From: an uncultured Lachnospiraceae bacterium
GTDB taxonomy: Bacteria; Bacillota; Clostridia; Lachnospirales; Lachnospiraceae
Assembly (NCBI GenBank): GCA_902789175.1
Contig: CADANF010000008.1
Location: 1-64,000 of the forward strand
Length of the DNA: 64,000 nucleotides
Direction: 5' to 3'
This document shows, piece after piece, positions 44,559 through 52,290 of this stretch; the first letter of the stretch is position 1; each line of letters begins with the position of its first letter. Both the position numbers and the translations under genes were made by a program. The notes beneath the pieces are model-generated. The model did no database searches. It had not been told where the DNA came from and saw nothing but the letters and a program-made list of their open reading frames with translations.

Positions 44559-46696
44559 TCAACGATCCTCTTAAATTTTTTCTCCAGATCTCCTTTTGTG
44601 ATCTTAATTATCGTTGGGCGTCCATGAGGACAGGTATAGGGATTATCAAGAGTCATCAGTTTCTCAATAAGCTGCTGAGCTTCCATTAAAGAAATCTTTT
44701 GATTTCCCTTTATGGCAGCCTTACAACCCATAGTAGCTATCTTATGGACAAATAAATCTTCTGTCACACCAGATATACCTTTAGTTAGATAATCAGCAAA
44801 TTCAAGGAAGATCTCTTTACCGGATAATCCTTCCAGATTAACAGGAACTGCGCTTATCTTAACATCATTTCCACCAAAATCTTCAAGATCAAATCCCGTC
44901 TTCTTAAATAATTCTTCATTCTCCATAACCGCTGCCTTTTCAGGTGATGAAAGACTTATTATCATTGGAGGATAAAGTGACTGACTGACAATCTCTCTTT
45001 TCTTAAATTCTTTTAGGAAAGTCTCATAATTAAGCTTTTCATGAGCAGCATGCTGATCCATTATATAAAGAGCATTGTCATATTCAGATATCCAGTAAGT
45101 TTTAAAGACCTGACCTATTATAGTATGATGCATAAAAGCCTCAGGTTCTAAATAACCTGAATCTTTTAAAGTTTCCTGAGTGTACTTATAGTTAGGAGAT
45201 TCTTCAACCACATCTGCGGAAGGGGACACTACGCTACCTTCTGAGGTGGACACTACGCTACCTTCTGAGGTGGACACTACGGAACCTTCTGAGGCTGACA
45301 CTTTGCTTTCTTCTGAGGATGACGCTTCGCTATCTTCTGGAGTTTCTTCTTCCAATAGTTTTTTTCTGAAGGATTCAGGAAGTAAGGACTCTAATATATT
45401 GTATGAAGAAGTTTTTTTGATACTTTTTGATACAGAAACTGTTTCACTTTTTTTCACAATATTTTCAACCGGCTTAGTTTCTACTACTTTTTCAGACATA
45501 TTTACTACTTTTTCAGCTGTATTTACTGCCGGATTACTTTCTATTAATTCTTCAACCGATGCTTGTGGCTTAGTTTCTTCTGGTTTGCTTTGTACCGGTT
45601 TAATCTCAGTTCTTATCCCTAAGTTCTTTTCCCTTTTTTCATAATCATTTTCAGGTCTTACTTTATAATGCTTATCTCTTGCTCCATAATCCACTTCTGC
45701 ATTAGGGATCATTTCCTTATTAGCAAGTCCCGAAGCTACTGCATGGTAAACTCCTGAGAAAAGTTCCTTCTCATTTCCATATTTAAATTCTCTTTTAGCC
45801 GGATGTATATTAACATCACATTCTTCTTTTGGTATGTCGATAAAGAGAACTGTAAATGGAAATTTATGTTGCATTATATATGTTTTATAGGCTTCTTCAA
45901 TAGCTCTGTTTATTATAGGGCTCTTGATATATCTTCCATTTACGAAATAGTTTTCAAAGCTTCTGTTTCCTCTTGCAAGAAATGGCTTTCCGGCATATCC
46001 ATGGATATGTATTCTTCCTTCGCTATAATCTACAGGAAGAAGACTTTGGGCTATCTCTCTTCCATAAAGCTTATATATAGTTTCCTTAATATCATTATTA
46101 CCTGTAGTATCTATTATGGTCTTACCATTAGCGATAAGAGTCATGGATACTTCCGGATGAGACATAGCAATATGACTGATAAGATCATTTATATAAGATC
46201 CTTCTGTCATATTTGATTTAAGGAATTTAAGTCTTACAGGGGTATTATAGAAAATATTTTTAGCTATTATAGTTGTTCCCTTAGGAGCACCTATTTCCTT
46301 TAATTCTATTTCCTTACCGCCTTCTATCACATACTTAAGACCTACTAAAGAATCTGCCGTCTTAGTTATCATTTCCGTCTGGGTTACAGCAGCAATAGTC
46401 GAAAGAGCTTCACCTCTAAATCCCAGTGTGCCTATTCCTATAAGGTCATCTGCTGAATTAAGCTTTGATGTTGCATGACTCACATAAGCTTTTCTTACAT
46501 CATCTTTTTCAATCCCTGAGCCGTTATCTGTAACACGTATAAAGCTTGTTCCACCATCTTTAATTTCAACTGTGACTTTAGTGGCCCCTGCATCTATTGA
46601 ATTTTCAACAAGTTCTTTTACAATCGACATTGGTCGCTCGATAACTTCACCTGCGGCGATCTTGTCGATAGTACTCTGGTCAAGTACATTTATCAT
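44555..46696 (-). CDS. mutL: DNA mismatch repair protein MutL
   Basis: The 713-residue protein has the GHL ATPase N-terminus (IAAGEVIERPMSIVKELVENS, VTDNGSGI, GFRGEALSTIAAV) and a C-terminal dimerisation and endonuclease domain with DQHAAHEKLNYE, a DQHA-x2-E-x4-E metal motif, plus ACKAAIKGNQ and CPHGRPT. It is thus a nicking type of MutL. The linker (about 350-520) holds tandem repeats such as EGSVVSTSEGSVVSTS. It follows mutS directly and overlaps miaA. Confidence 0.96.
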   Translation of the reverse strand: MINVLDQSTIDKIAAGEVIERPMSIVKELVENSIDAGATKVTVEIKDGGTSFIRVTDNGSGIEKDDVRKAYVSHATSKLNSADDLIGIGTLGFRGEALSTIAAVTQTEMITKTADSLVGLKYVIEGGKEIELKEIGAPKGTTIIAKNIFYNTPVRLKFLKSNMTEGSYINDLISHIAMSHPEVSMTLIANGKTIIDTTGNNDIKETIYKLYGREIAQSLLPVDYSEGRIHIHGYAGKPFLARGNRSFENYFVNGRYIKSPIINRAIEEAYKTYIMQHKFPFTVLFIDIPKEECDVNIHPAKREFKYGNEKELFSGVYHAVASGLANKEMIPNAEVDYGARDKHYKVRPENDYEKREKNLGIRTEIKPVQSKPEETKPQASVEELIESNPAVNTAEKVVNMSEKVVETKPVENIVKKSETVSVSKSIKKTSSYNILESLLPESFRKKLLEEETPEDSEASSSEESKVSASEGSVVSTSEGSVVSTSEGSVVSPSADVVEESPNYKYTQETLKDSGYLEPEAFMHHTIIGQVFKTYWISEYDNALYIMDQHAAHEKLNYETFLKEFKKREIVSQSLYPPMIISLSSPEKAAVMENEELFKKTGFDLEDFGGNDVKISAVPVNLEGLSGKEIFLEFADYLTKGISGVTEDLFVHKIATMGCKAAIKGNQKISLMEAQQLIEKLMTLDNPYTCPHGRPTIIKITKGDLEKKFKRIVE
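45224..45343. repeat. 24-bp tandem repeat inside the mutL linker
   Basis: About five units of the type GGACACTACGCTACCTTCTG (+4 nt) run head to tail, the first two identical and the later ones diverged. Each unit is a multiple of three, so copy-number changes keep the frame; they encode Ser/Glu/Val repeats in the disordered linker. Confidence 0.8.
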
Positions 46697-49330
46697 TTAC
46701 TTAAGCCTTTCTTTAAGTTCTGAAAGATAAAGCATGGCTTTGACTGGTGTCATATTATTAAGATCCATGGCTTTTATCTCAGCTGTGATAGACATCTCCT
46801 CTGGACTAGCAAAAAGTGAAAGCTGTCCATCTTCATCATTTTTATTTTTATCTTTCTTTTTAAGTGACTTAACTTCTATATTTTTGGCATTTCCGGTTAT
46901 ATCTTCCTCTTCTAATAAAGCAGAAATCTCTCTTGCTCTATTAATTACAAGATCCGGAACTCCTGCAAGTTTTGCAACTTCAATACCGTAGGATCTGTCT
47001 GCTCCGCCTTTTATTATCTTACGAAGGAATACAATTGAATCCCTATCCTGCTTTATAGCAATACAATAATTATTTACAGAAGACAGTTTTCCTTCTAATT
47101 CTGTAAGCTCATGATAATGAGTGGCAAATAAAGTCTTTGCACCAAGAAGATCATTATCAGCTATATATTCTACAACTGCCCAGGCAATTGAAAGTCCGTC
47201 AAAAGTTGAGGTTCCTCTACCTATCTCATCTAAAATTATAAGAGAATCTTTTGTAGCATTTCTAAGAATATTAGCTACTTCACTCATTTCAACCATAAAT
47301 GTAGACTGACCCTGAGCAAGATCATCACTTGCTCCAACACGGGTAAATATCCTGTCACAAAGTGAGATAGAAGCTTCTTTTGCCGGAACAAAAGATCCCA
47401 CCTGAGCCATAAGTGTGATTATAGCAGTCTGTCTCATATAGGTAGATTTACCGGCCATATTAGGGCCTGTGATGATTGAGATCCTATTGCCCTGATTATC
47501 AAGGAAGGTATCATTTGGAATAAAACTATCATCACCTGTTACAAGTTCAACCACTGGGTGGCGGCCATCTTTAATATCAATTATTCCATTATCATTTATT
47601 TCTGGTCTTACATAATGATTCTTAACAGCTACATAAGATAAAGAAGCTAACGCATCAATTTCAGCTATATATTCAGCCATCTTTTGAACTCTTACTGTTT
47701 TTGATGCTATGTCATCACGAAGTTCTGTATATACTTCATACTCTATTGCATATAATTTATCTTCTGCATTAAGTATCTCATCTGAAAGATCATTTAATTC
47801 TGCAGTCGTAAATCTTTCTGCATTTGATAAAGTCTGCTTTCTGATAAAATAATCCGGAACCATATCCTTATAGGAATTTGTAACTTCAAAATAATACCCA
47901 AATACCTTATTAAATTTTATCTTTAGATTTTTAATTCCAGAATTTTGTCTTTCTTTTTCCTCTAACTCTGCAAGAAGATTCTTGGAATTTGACTTACGAA
48001 GCTTAAAATCATCAATCTGCTTACTAAAACCGTCTTTAAAGATACCACCCTCTTTAATGGTAAGAGGAGCATCTTCACTTATAGCAGCTTCAAGAGTGTC
48101 GTAAATATCATCTAAAGTATCATAATCTTCATATATACTTCTAAAGATATTTCCCTTAAGATTGCCAATCAGATCCTTTATATATGGCAGATATTTAAGA
48201 CTGTTCTTAAAGGAAAGAAGGTCTCTTGGATTAGCTGTCTTAATAGAAATCCTTGTCATTAATCGTTCAAGATCATAGATGGCACTGAGGTATTCTCTCA
48301 TTTCATCTCTTGTCATAAGATCATTATTTAATGCTTCTATGGCATCATATCTGTCAAGTATTCTTTCTTTAGAAAGCAGCGGCTGATCCACGAATTTTCT
48401 CAGTTTGCGCGCACCCATTGCAGTCTTTGTCTTATCAAGAACCCAAAGGAGTGATCCACGTTTTGCTTTCTCTCTCATGGTCTCTGTTAATTCAAGATTT
48501 CTTCTGGTAGAAGAATCGATCACCATATACTGATCAACAAAATATAGATTTATAGAATTGATCTGATTAAGTGCTGACATCTGTGTCTCTTCAATATATT
48601 TAAGCAGAGCACCACTTGATACGACAGCATCATTAAAATCATGAAGACCAAGGCCTTCAAGAGATGATACCTTTAAGTATCTCTCGATTATCTTCTCACA
48701 TGAATCATAATCAAAATAATAATCAGGAGCTTCACTTACACTAATAGAAAGTTTTTCTGTAAGCTCTTTTATATTTGTTCCTGATTCATTAAATGTTTTT
48801 TGTATTATGATCTCACTTGGTTCAAACTTATTGATCTCATCAATGACTTTATTGCCATTATCCAGAAAAGTAGTATTAAATTCTCCTGTAGAAATATCAG
48901 TTACAGCTACACCATAACTAACACCTGAAAATGAAATACACATAAGATAATTATTTTTCTCTTCATCAAGAGCTTCTGGTGCCATATTAGTACCAGGTGT
49001 AACTATCTTTATAACTTTTCTCTCAACAAGTCCTTTTGCAAGCTTCGGATCTTCTACCTGCTCGCATATTGCTACCTTATAACCTTTAGCTATAAGTCGA
49101 CTTATATATATGTCACTGGCATGAAATGGGATCCCGCACATAGGAGCTCTCTCGCTAAGTCCGCAATCCCTACCAGTAAGAGTAAGTTCAAGTTCTTTTG
49201 ATACAAGAATGGCATCATCAAAGAACATTTCATAAAAATCTCCAAGCCTGTAAAAAAGTATCGAATCTTTATATTCTTCTTTTGTTTTAAGATAATGCAC
49301 CATCATAGGTGACATTTTTTCCTGTGCCAC
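46697..49330 (-). CDS. mutS: DNA mismatch repair protein MutS
   Basis: The 877-residue protein has the mismatch-reading Phe-x-Glu in LGDFYEMFFDDA near residue 30, connector, lever and clamp domains, and a C-terminal ATPase with GPNMAGKSTYMRQ, ILDEIGRGTSTFDG and FATHYHEL. Length is normal for MutS1. The final QLSLFASPEE segment resembles the beta-clamp-binding peptide QLSLF, which links repair to replication. It lies between miaB and mutL. Confidence 0.98.
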   Translation of the reverse strand: MAQEKMSPMMVHYLKTKEEYKDSILFYRLGDFYEMFFDDAILVSKELELTLTGRDCGLSERAPMCGIPFHASDIYISRLIAKGYKVAICEQVEDPKLAKGLVERKVIKIVTPGTNMAPEALDEEKNNYLMCISFSGVSYGVAVTDISTGEFNTTFLDNGNKVIDEINKFEPSEIIIQKTFNESGTNIKELTEKLSISVSEAPDYYFDYDSCEKIIERYLKVSSLEGLGLHDFNDAVVSSGALLKYIEETQMSALNQINSINLYFVDQYMVIDSSTRRNLELTETMREKAKRGSLLWVLDKTKTAMGARKLRKFVDQPLLSKERILDRYDAIEALNNDLMTRDEMREYLSAIYDLERLMTRISIKTANPRDLLSFKNSLKYLPYIKDLIGNLKGNIFRSIYEDYDTLDDIYDTLEAAISEDAPLTIKEGGIFKDGFSKQIDDFKLRKSNSKNLLAELEEKERQNSGIKNLKIKFNKVFGYYFEVTNSYKDMVPDYFIRKQTLSNAERFTTAELNDLSDEILNAEDKLYAIEYEVYTELRDDIASKTVRVQKMAEYIAEIDALASLSYVAVKNHYVRPEINDNGIIDIKDGRHPVVELVTGDDSFIPNDTFLDNQGNRISIITGPNMAGKSTYMRQTAIITLMAQVGSFVPAKEASISLCDRIFTRVGASDDLAQGQSTFMVEMSEVANILRNATKDSLIILDEIGRGTSTFDGLSIAWAVVEYIADNDLLGAKTLFATHYHELTELEGKLSSVNNYCIAIKQDRDSIVFLRKIIKGGADRSYGIEVAKLAGVPDLVINRAREISALLEEEDITGNAKNIEVKSLKKKDKNKNDEDGQLSLFASPEEMSITAEIKAMDLNNMTPVKAMLYLSELKERLK

Positions 49331-49349
49331 GTCGAATGTACCTCTATTC

Positions 49350-50813
49350 TTACTTTATTAATTCACCAATATAATAGAATCCCTTGGCTTCTGTTAATTT
49401 CACATCAACAATGCTTCCAATAAGCTTTTTATCGCCTTTAAAATGAACTGTAATATTGTTATCCATTCTTCCTGTAAGATAGCCTTCTTCATGTTCATCC
49501 TCTTCTTCAACAAGAACATCTTTAACCATGCCTTTAAATCTGCTGGAACGTTTTGCAGCGATATCCTGTACTAACTTAAGGAGTCTGTCAAATCTTTCTT
49601 TAACAACTTCTTCTGGAACCTGTTCCATAGTTGCAGCTGGAGTACCTGTTCTAATGGAGTAGATAAATGTAAATGCCTGATCATATTCAGCTTTTCTTAC
49701 TACATCCATAGTATCAAGGAAATCTTCTTCTGTCTCTCCCGGAAAACCTACCATGATATCAGTGGTAAGCGAGATATCAGGAAGTTCTTTTCTTATCTTA
49801 TCTACCAAGGCAAGATAATGCTCTTTTGTATATTTTCTATTCATTGCCTTAAGAAGTCTGCTGGAACCAGACTGAACAGGCAAATGGATATGTCTGCAGA
49901 TCTTTTTATTTTCTTTTATAACCTGAATAAGTTTATCTGAAAGATCCTTAGGATTACTTGTCATAAATCTTATTCTTTCAATTCCATCAATCTTACAAAC
50001 ATCTCTTAAAAGATCCGGAAAATCATAAGATGGATTTTCTTTAAGGATCTCGCTTTCACCCATATAATTTGTTCCATAGGAATTAACATTCTGGCCTAAA
50101 AGCATTATCTCTTTTACTCCATCATCACGAAGACACTTTATCTCAGCCATTATATCTTCTGGTACACGGCTTCTCTCACGTCCTCTTACATATGGAACGA
50201 TACAATATGTACAGAAATTATTACATCCATACATGATATTTACGCCAGACTTGAAACTGTATTTTCTCTTCTGTGGAAGATTCTCAACATTTTCCTTTGG
50301 CTGAGGCAGAACTTCAATAACCTGCTTACCTGACATAAGCCTGTCTGCAATTAATTCTGCTAACTTATAGGTATTAAATGTTCCAAATACAAGATCTACA
50401 TATTTATAACTTTTCTCAATAAAATCAACATTTTCTTTCTGCTGCATCATACAGCCGCAGATACCGATAAGCATATCTTTATTCTTCTGCTTTTTATTCT
50501 TAAGATGCCCTAAATGTCCAAATAACTTCTTATTGGCATTTTCTCTTACAGTACATGTATTATAAAGGACAACATCTGCATCTTCAGTTGGTGCCTGAAC
50601 AAAACCTATTTTTTCAAGGATACCTTCTAAGCGTTCAGAATCATGTGCATTCATCTGACACCCAAAAGTCTGAACACAATAAGTAAGTGTCTTTCCTTCT
50701 TTTTTACACTGATCAATATAATTCCTAAGTAAATTAATATAGTATTCCTGTCTTTCTGGTTCTGTGACAGGTACTTTTTCTTCATTTAATTCATCGAGTC
50801 TTATCTGTTCCAT
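49350..50813 (-). CDS. miaB: tRNA-2-methylthio-N6-dimethylallyladenosine synthase
   Basis: The 487-residue radical-SAM methylthiotransferase adds the methylthio group at A37 after MiaA. The N-terminal UPF0004 domain (VQTFGCQMNAHDSERL, then YNTCTVRENA and GICGCMMQQ) supplies one cluster, and the radical-SAM motif CNNFCTYCIVPYVRG supplies the second. A C-terminal TRAM domain follows. It has a promoter at 50852-50880 and probably leads the miaB-mutS-mutL-miaA transcript. Confidence 0.97.
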   Translation of the reverse strand: MEQIRLDELNEEKVPVTEPERQEYYINLLRNYIDQCKKEGKTLTYCVQTFGCQMNAHDSERLEGILEKIGFVQAPTEDADVVLYNTCTVRENANKKLFGHLGHLKNKKQKNKDMLIGICGCMMQQKENVDFIEKSYKYVDLVFGTFNTYKLAELIADRLMSGKQVIEVLPQPKENVENLPQKRKYSFKSGVNIMYGCNNFCTYCIVPYVRGRERSRVPEDIMAEIKCLRDDGVKEIMLLGQNVNSYGTNYMGESEILKENPSYDFPDLLRDVCKIDGIERIRFMTSNPKDLSDKLIQVIKENKKICRHIHLPVQSGSSRLLKAMNRKYTKEHYLALVDKIRKELPDISLTTDIMVGFPGETEEDFLDTMDVVRKAEYDQAFTFIYSIRTGTPAATMEQVPEEVVKERFDRLLKLVQDIAAKRSSRFKGMVKDVLVEEEDEHEEGYLTGRMDNNITVHFKGDKKLIGSIVDVKLTEAKGFYYIGELIK

Positions 50814-50851
50814 AAATAATCCCTTTACTTTGTATGATCTATAACCGAATT

Positions 50852-50880
50852 ATTTTATCATAATATGTCTTTTTTCTCAA
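50852..50880 (-). promoter_or_regulatory. promoter of miaB-mutS-mutL-miaA
   Basis: On the - strand TTGAGA (50875-50880) and TAAAAT (50852-50857) have a 17-bp spacer, about 40 nt before miaB. Confidence 0.6.
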
Positions 50881-50894
50881 ATAAAACTAAGCAA

Positions 50895-50934
50895 TAAAAA
50901 AGGCCTTTGGTATCTGGGAATAATACCAAAGGCC
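50895..50934 (-). terminator. intrinsic terminator of the LysM gene
   Basis: On the - strand the perfect 12-bp stem GGCCTTTGGTAT / ATACCAAAGGCC is followed by TTTTTTATTG. Confidence 0.92.
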
Positions 50935-50997
50935 CGAAGAAAGATGATTATAAAATGTATATAAGATCCGCATAATATTATGCAGGAGCTCACTAAT

Positions 50998-51381
50998 TTA
51001 TCTATATACCGGGATAACCAGATATCCACCTGCAGTAATATCATCTGAATTAAGATTATTAGCACTCTTAACTTCAGCTATATAATCCTTTATAGAGCAA
51101 TAAGACTCACTGTATCTCTCAGCAATCCCCCAGAGAGTATCTCCTGGCATTATCTCTATACTTGTATAATATTTCTCAATGTCAGCATGCGCCTCTGCAT
51201 CATTAACAAAATTATTCTTCTGACTTACTATTAAGATCATGATTGAAAGAATAACGGCAGCTGAAATGATGAAGTTACGTACCCTATATCTTATTTTTTT
51301 ATTTCTCTTATCTTTTTTATTGTCTATTTTTCTAATTTCTTTTTTTTCTAAATCTGTTCTGCTCATATTGAAACCTGTCAT
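50998..51381 (-). CDS. YneA-like LysM membrane protein, SOS-controlled division inhibitor candidate
   Basis: The 127-residue protein (start ATG 51381, after GGGAGG) has a basic cytosolic start, one membrane helix (about 42-62, NFIISAAVILSIMILIV) and a C-terminal LysM domain (MPGDTLWGIAERYSE and the end GGYLVIPVY). This is the layout of YneA, the SOS cell-division suppressor of Bacillus, which sits next to lexA there. Here the gene follows recU. Three LexA-type boxes surround its promoter, one with intact 6-bp arms. The division-inhibitor role is inferred from domain layout and control. Confidence 0.8.
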   Translation of the reverse strand: MTGFNMSRTDLEKKEIRKIDNKKDKRNKKIRYRVRNFIISAAVILSIMILIVSQKNNFVNDAEAHADIEKYYTSIEIMPGDTLWGIAERYSESYCSIKDYIAEVKSANNLNSDDITAGGYLVIPVYR

Positions 51382-51398
51382 ATCGGAAACCTCCCTAA

Positions 51399-51412
51399 CG
51401 AACACTTGTTCG
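51399..51412. promoter_or_regulatory. SOS box 1 (near-perfect)
   Basis: CGAACA-CT-TGTTCG is the ideal CGAAC-N4-GTTCG operator. It lies in the leader of the LysM gene, about 18 nt before its ATG and next to the ribosome-binding site. Confidence 0.88.
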
Positions 51413-51429
51413 TTTCTTTTTATGGTTCA

Positions 51430-51458
51430 ATACTACCGCACATCTGTTCGATTGTCAA
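51430..51458 (-). promoter_or_regulatory. promoter of the LysM gene
   Basis: On the - strand TTGACA (51453-51458) and TAGTAT (51430-51435) are separated by 17 bp. SOS box 2 fills the spacer. Confidence 0.82.
51437..51450. promoter_or_regulatory. SOS box 2, inside the promoter spacer
   Basis: On the - strand CGAAC-AGAT-GTGCG has one mismatch from CGAAC-N4-GTTCG. It sits fully between the -35 and -10 boxes. Confidence 0.65.
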
Positions 51459-51466
51459 GCGAAAAT

Positions 51467-51480
51467 CGAACAGATTTTCG
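51467..51480. promoter_or_regulatory. SOS box 3, upstream of the promoter
   Basis: CGAAC-AGAT-TTTCG has one mismatch from the consensus. It is also half of a longer inverted repeat, CGAAAATC / GATTTTCG (51460-51480). Confidence 0.55.
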
Positions 51481-51495
51481 AACTTTATTTTTTCC

Positions 51496-52029
51496 CTACT
51501 CTCTTAAGTTTAGATCAAGATTAATCCCTTCTAAATAAGGAACCAAAGCCGGTCCATTTTTTTTAAGGAAGAAATCATCTGATAATTCAGCATATTTAAA
51601 ATTCTTAGGATGCCCCGATTCTACTCTATCCAGATAAGACTTTAATTCCTTAAACGTCATATAATAAAAATCATTTCTGGTGGTAAAAAGGATTAAAAGA
51701 AATGATATGCCACCCTGTTTCTCGAAGTCCTCCATGAATCTTACCTGATGTTCATGGATATTCTGAAGAGAAAAAGTATCTGTCTTTGATTCTTTAGCAT
51801 CAAAACATACAGGGATTCCCTGAACTACTCCAATATAATCTACTGTAGAATCCTTTTCAAAATATCCTTCAGTGATCTTTCTATTTTCCTTATCAAACTT
51901 TACAGGAGTAATGGGAGTCGGGATCTTTTGCACAAGGCAAAGCCCATTTCTTCTGTAATAATCATTTGTTGAATTGATAAGATCTTCCAGGGTAGAACCC
52001 CTAAGACCTCTGGTGCTCCAGGTTGCCAC
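51496..52029 (-). CDS. recU: Holliday junction resolvase RecU
   Basis: The 177-residue protein is RecU, the Firmicute resolvase. RGLRGSTLEDLINSTNDYY at the start, KIPTPITPV, then STVDYIGVVQGIPVCFDAKES with the catalytic Asp/Glu/Lys cluster, and LQNIHEHQVRFM are diagnostic. The start is GTG 52029; an in-frame stop lies four codons upstream, so no longer form exists. AAGGAG is 13 nt away, rather far. RecU usually pairs with a class-A PBP gene; here it is next to the SOS LysM gene. Confidence 0.94.
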   Translation of the reverse strand: MATWSTRGLRGSTLEDLINSTNDYYRRNGLCLVQKIPTPITPVKFDKENRKITEGYFEKDSTVDYIGVVQGIPVCFDAKESKTDTFSLQNIHEHQVRFMEDFEKQGGISFLLILFTTRNDFYYMTFKELKSYLDRVESGHPKNFKYAELSDDFFLKKNGPALVPYLEGINLDLNLRE

Positions 52030-52057
52030 TAAAAATTCTTAACTCCTTTTTCATAAT

Positions 52058-52220
52058 GCAATAATGTCACATACCATAATGTAAGAATGTCACATGCCAT
52101 AATGTAAGAATGTCACATGCCATAATGTAAGAATGTCACATGCCATAATGTAAGAATGTCACATGCCATAATATGTAAGAATGTCACATGCCATAATGTA
52201 AGAATGTCACATGCCATTAA
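52058..52220. repeat. 23-bp tandem repeat array upstream of recU
   Basis: Seven head-to-tail units occur: the first (52058-52080) is a variant, then copies at 52081, 52104, 52127, 52150, 52175 and a shorter last one at 52198. Each reads GTAAGAATGTCACATGCCAT plus AAT. Two extra bases separate copies 5 and 6. There are no spacers. Each unit carries the small dyad TGT-N9-ACA. The array ends about 28 bp upstream of the recU start codon. Confidence 0.9.
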
Positions 52221-52228
52221 AATGAATT

Positions 52229-52251
52229 ACTCGGTAAATAATTTACCGAGT
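52229..52251. terminator. perfect palindrome after the Hsp70 gene, possible terminator
   Basis: ACTCGGTAAAT / ATTTACCGAGT with a single A at the centre. It lies between the Hsp70 stop and the 23-bp repeats. The T-rich side faces the + direction, so it is not a classical terminator for the - strand operon. Confidence 0.45.
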
Positions 52252-52290
52252 ATTCTTTTATTATTTATTCTTTTATTATTAATTCTAAGA

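Noticed and set aside
51460-51480. Terminator of recU
   Set aside because: The inverted repeat CGAAAATC / GATTTTCG has no T-run in the - direction and overlaps an SOS box, so operator use is more likely.
51239-51538. 99-residue + strand ORF over the LysM gene
   Set aside because: It runs across the LysM gene and its SOS promoter on the opposite strand; no ribosome-binding site or family match.
52058-52220. CRISPR array
   Set aside because: The 23-bp units follow each other without spacers, and no cas genes are near. It is a simple tandem repeat.
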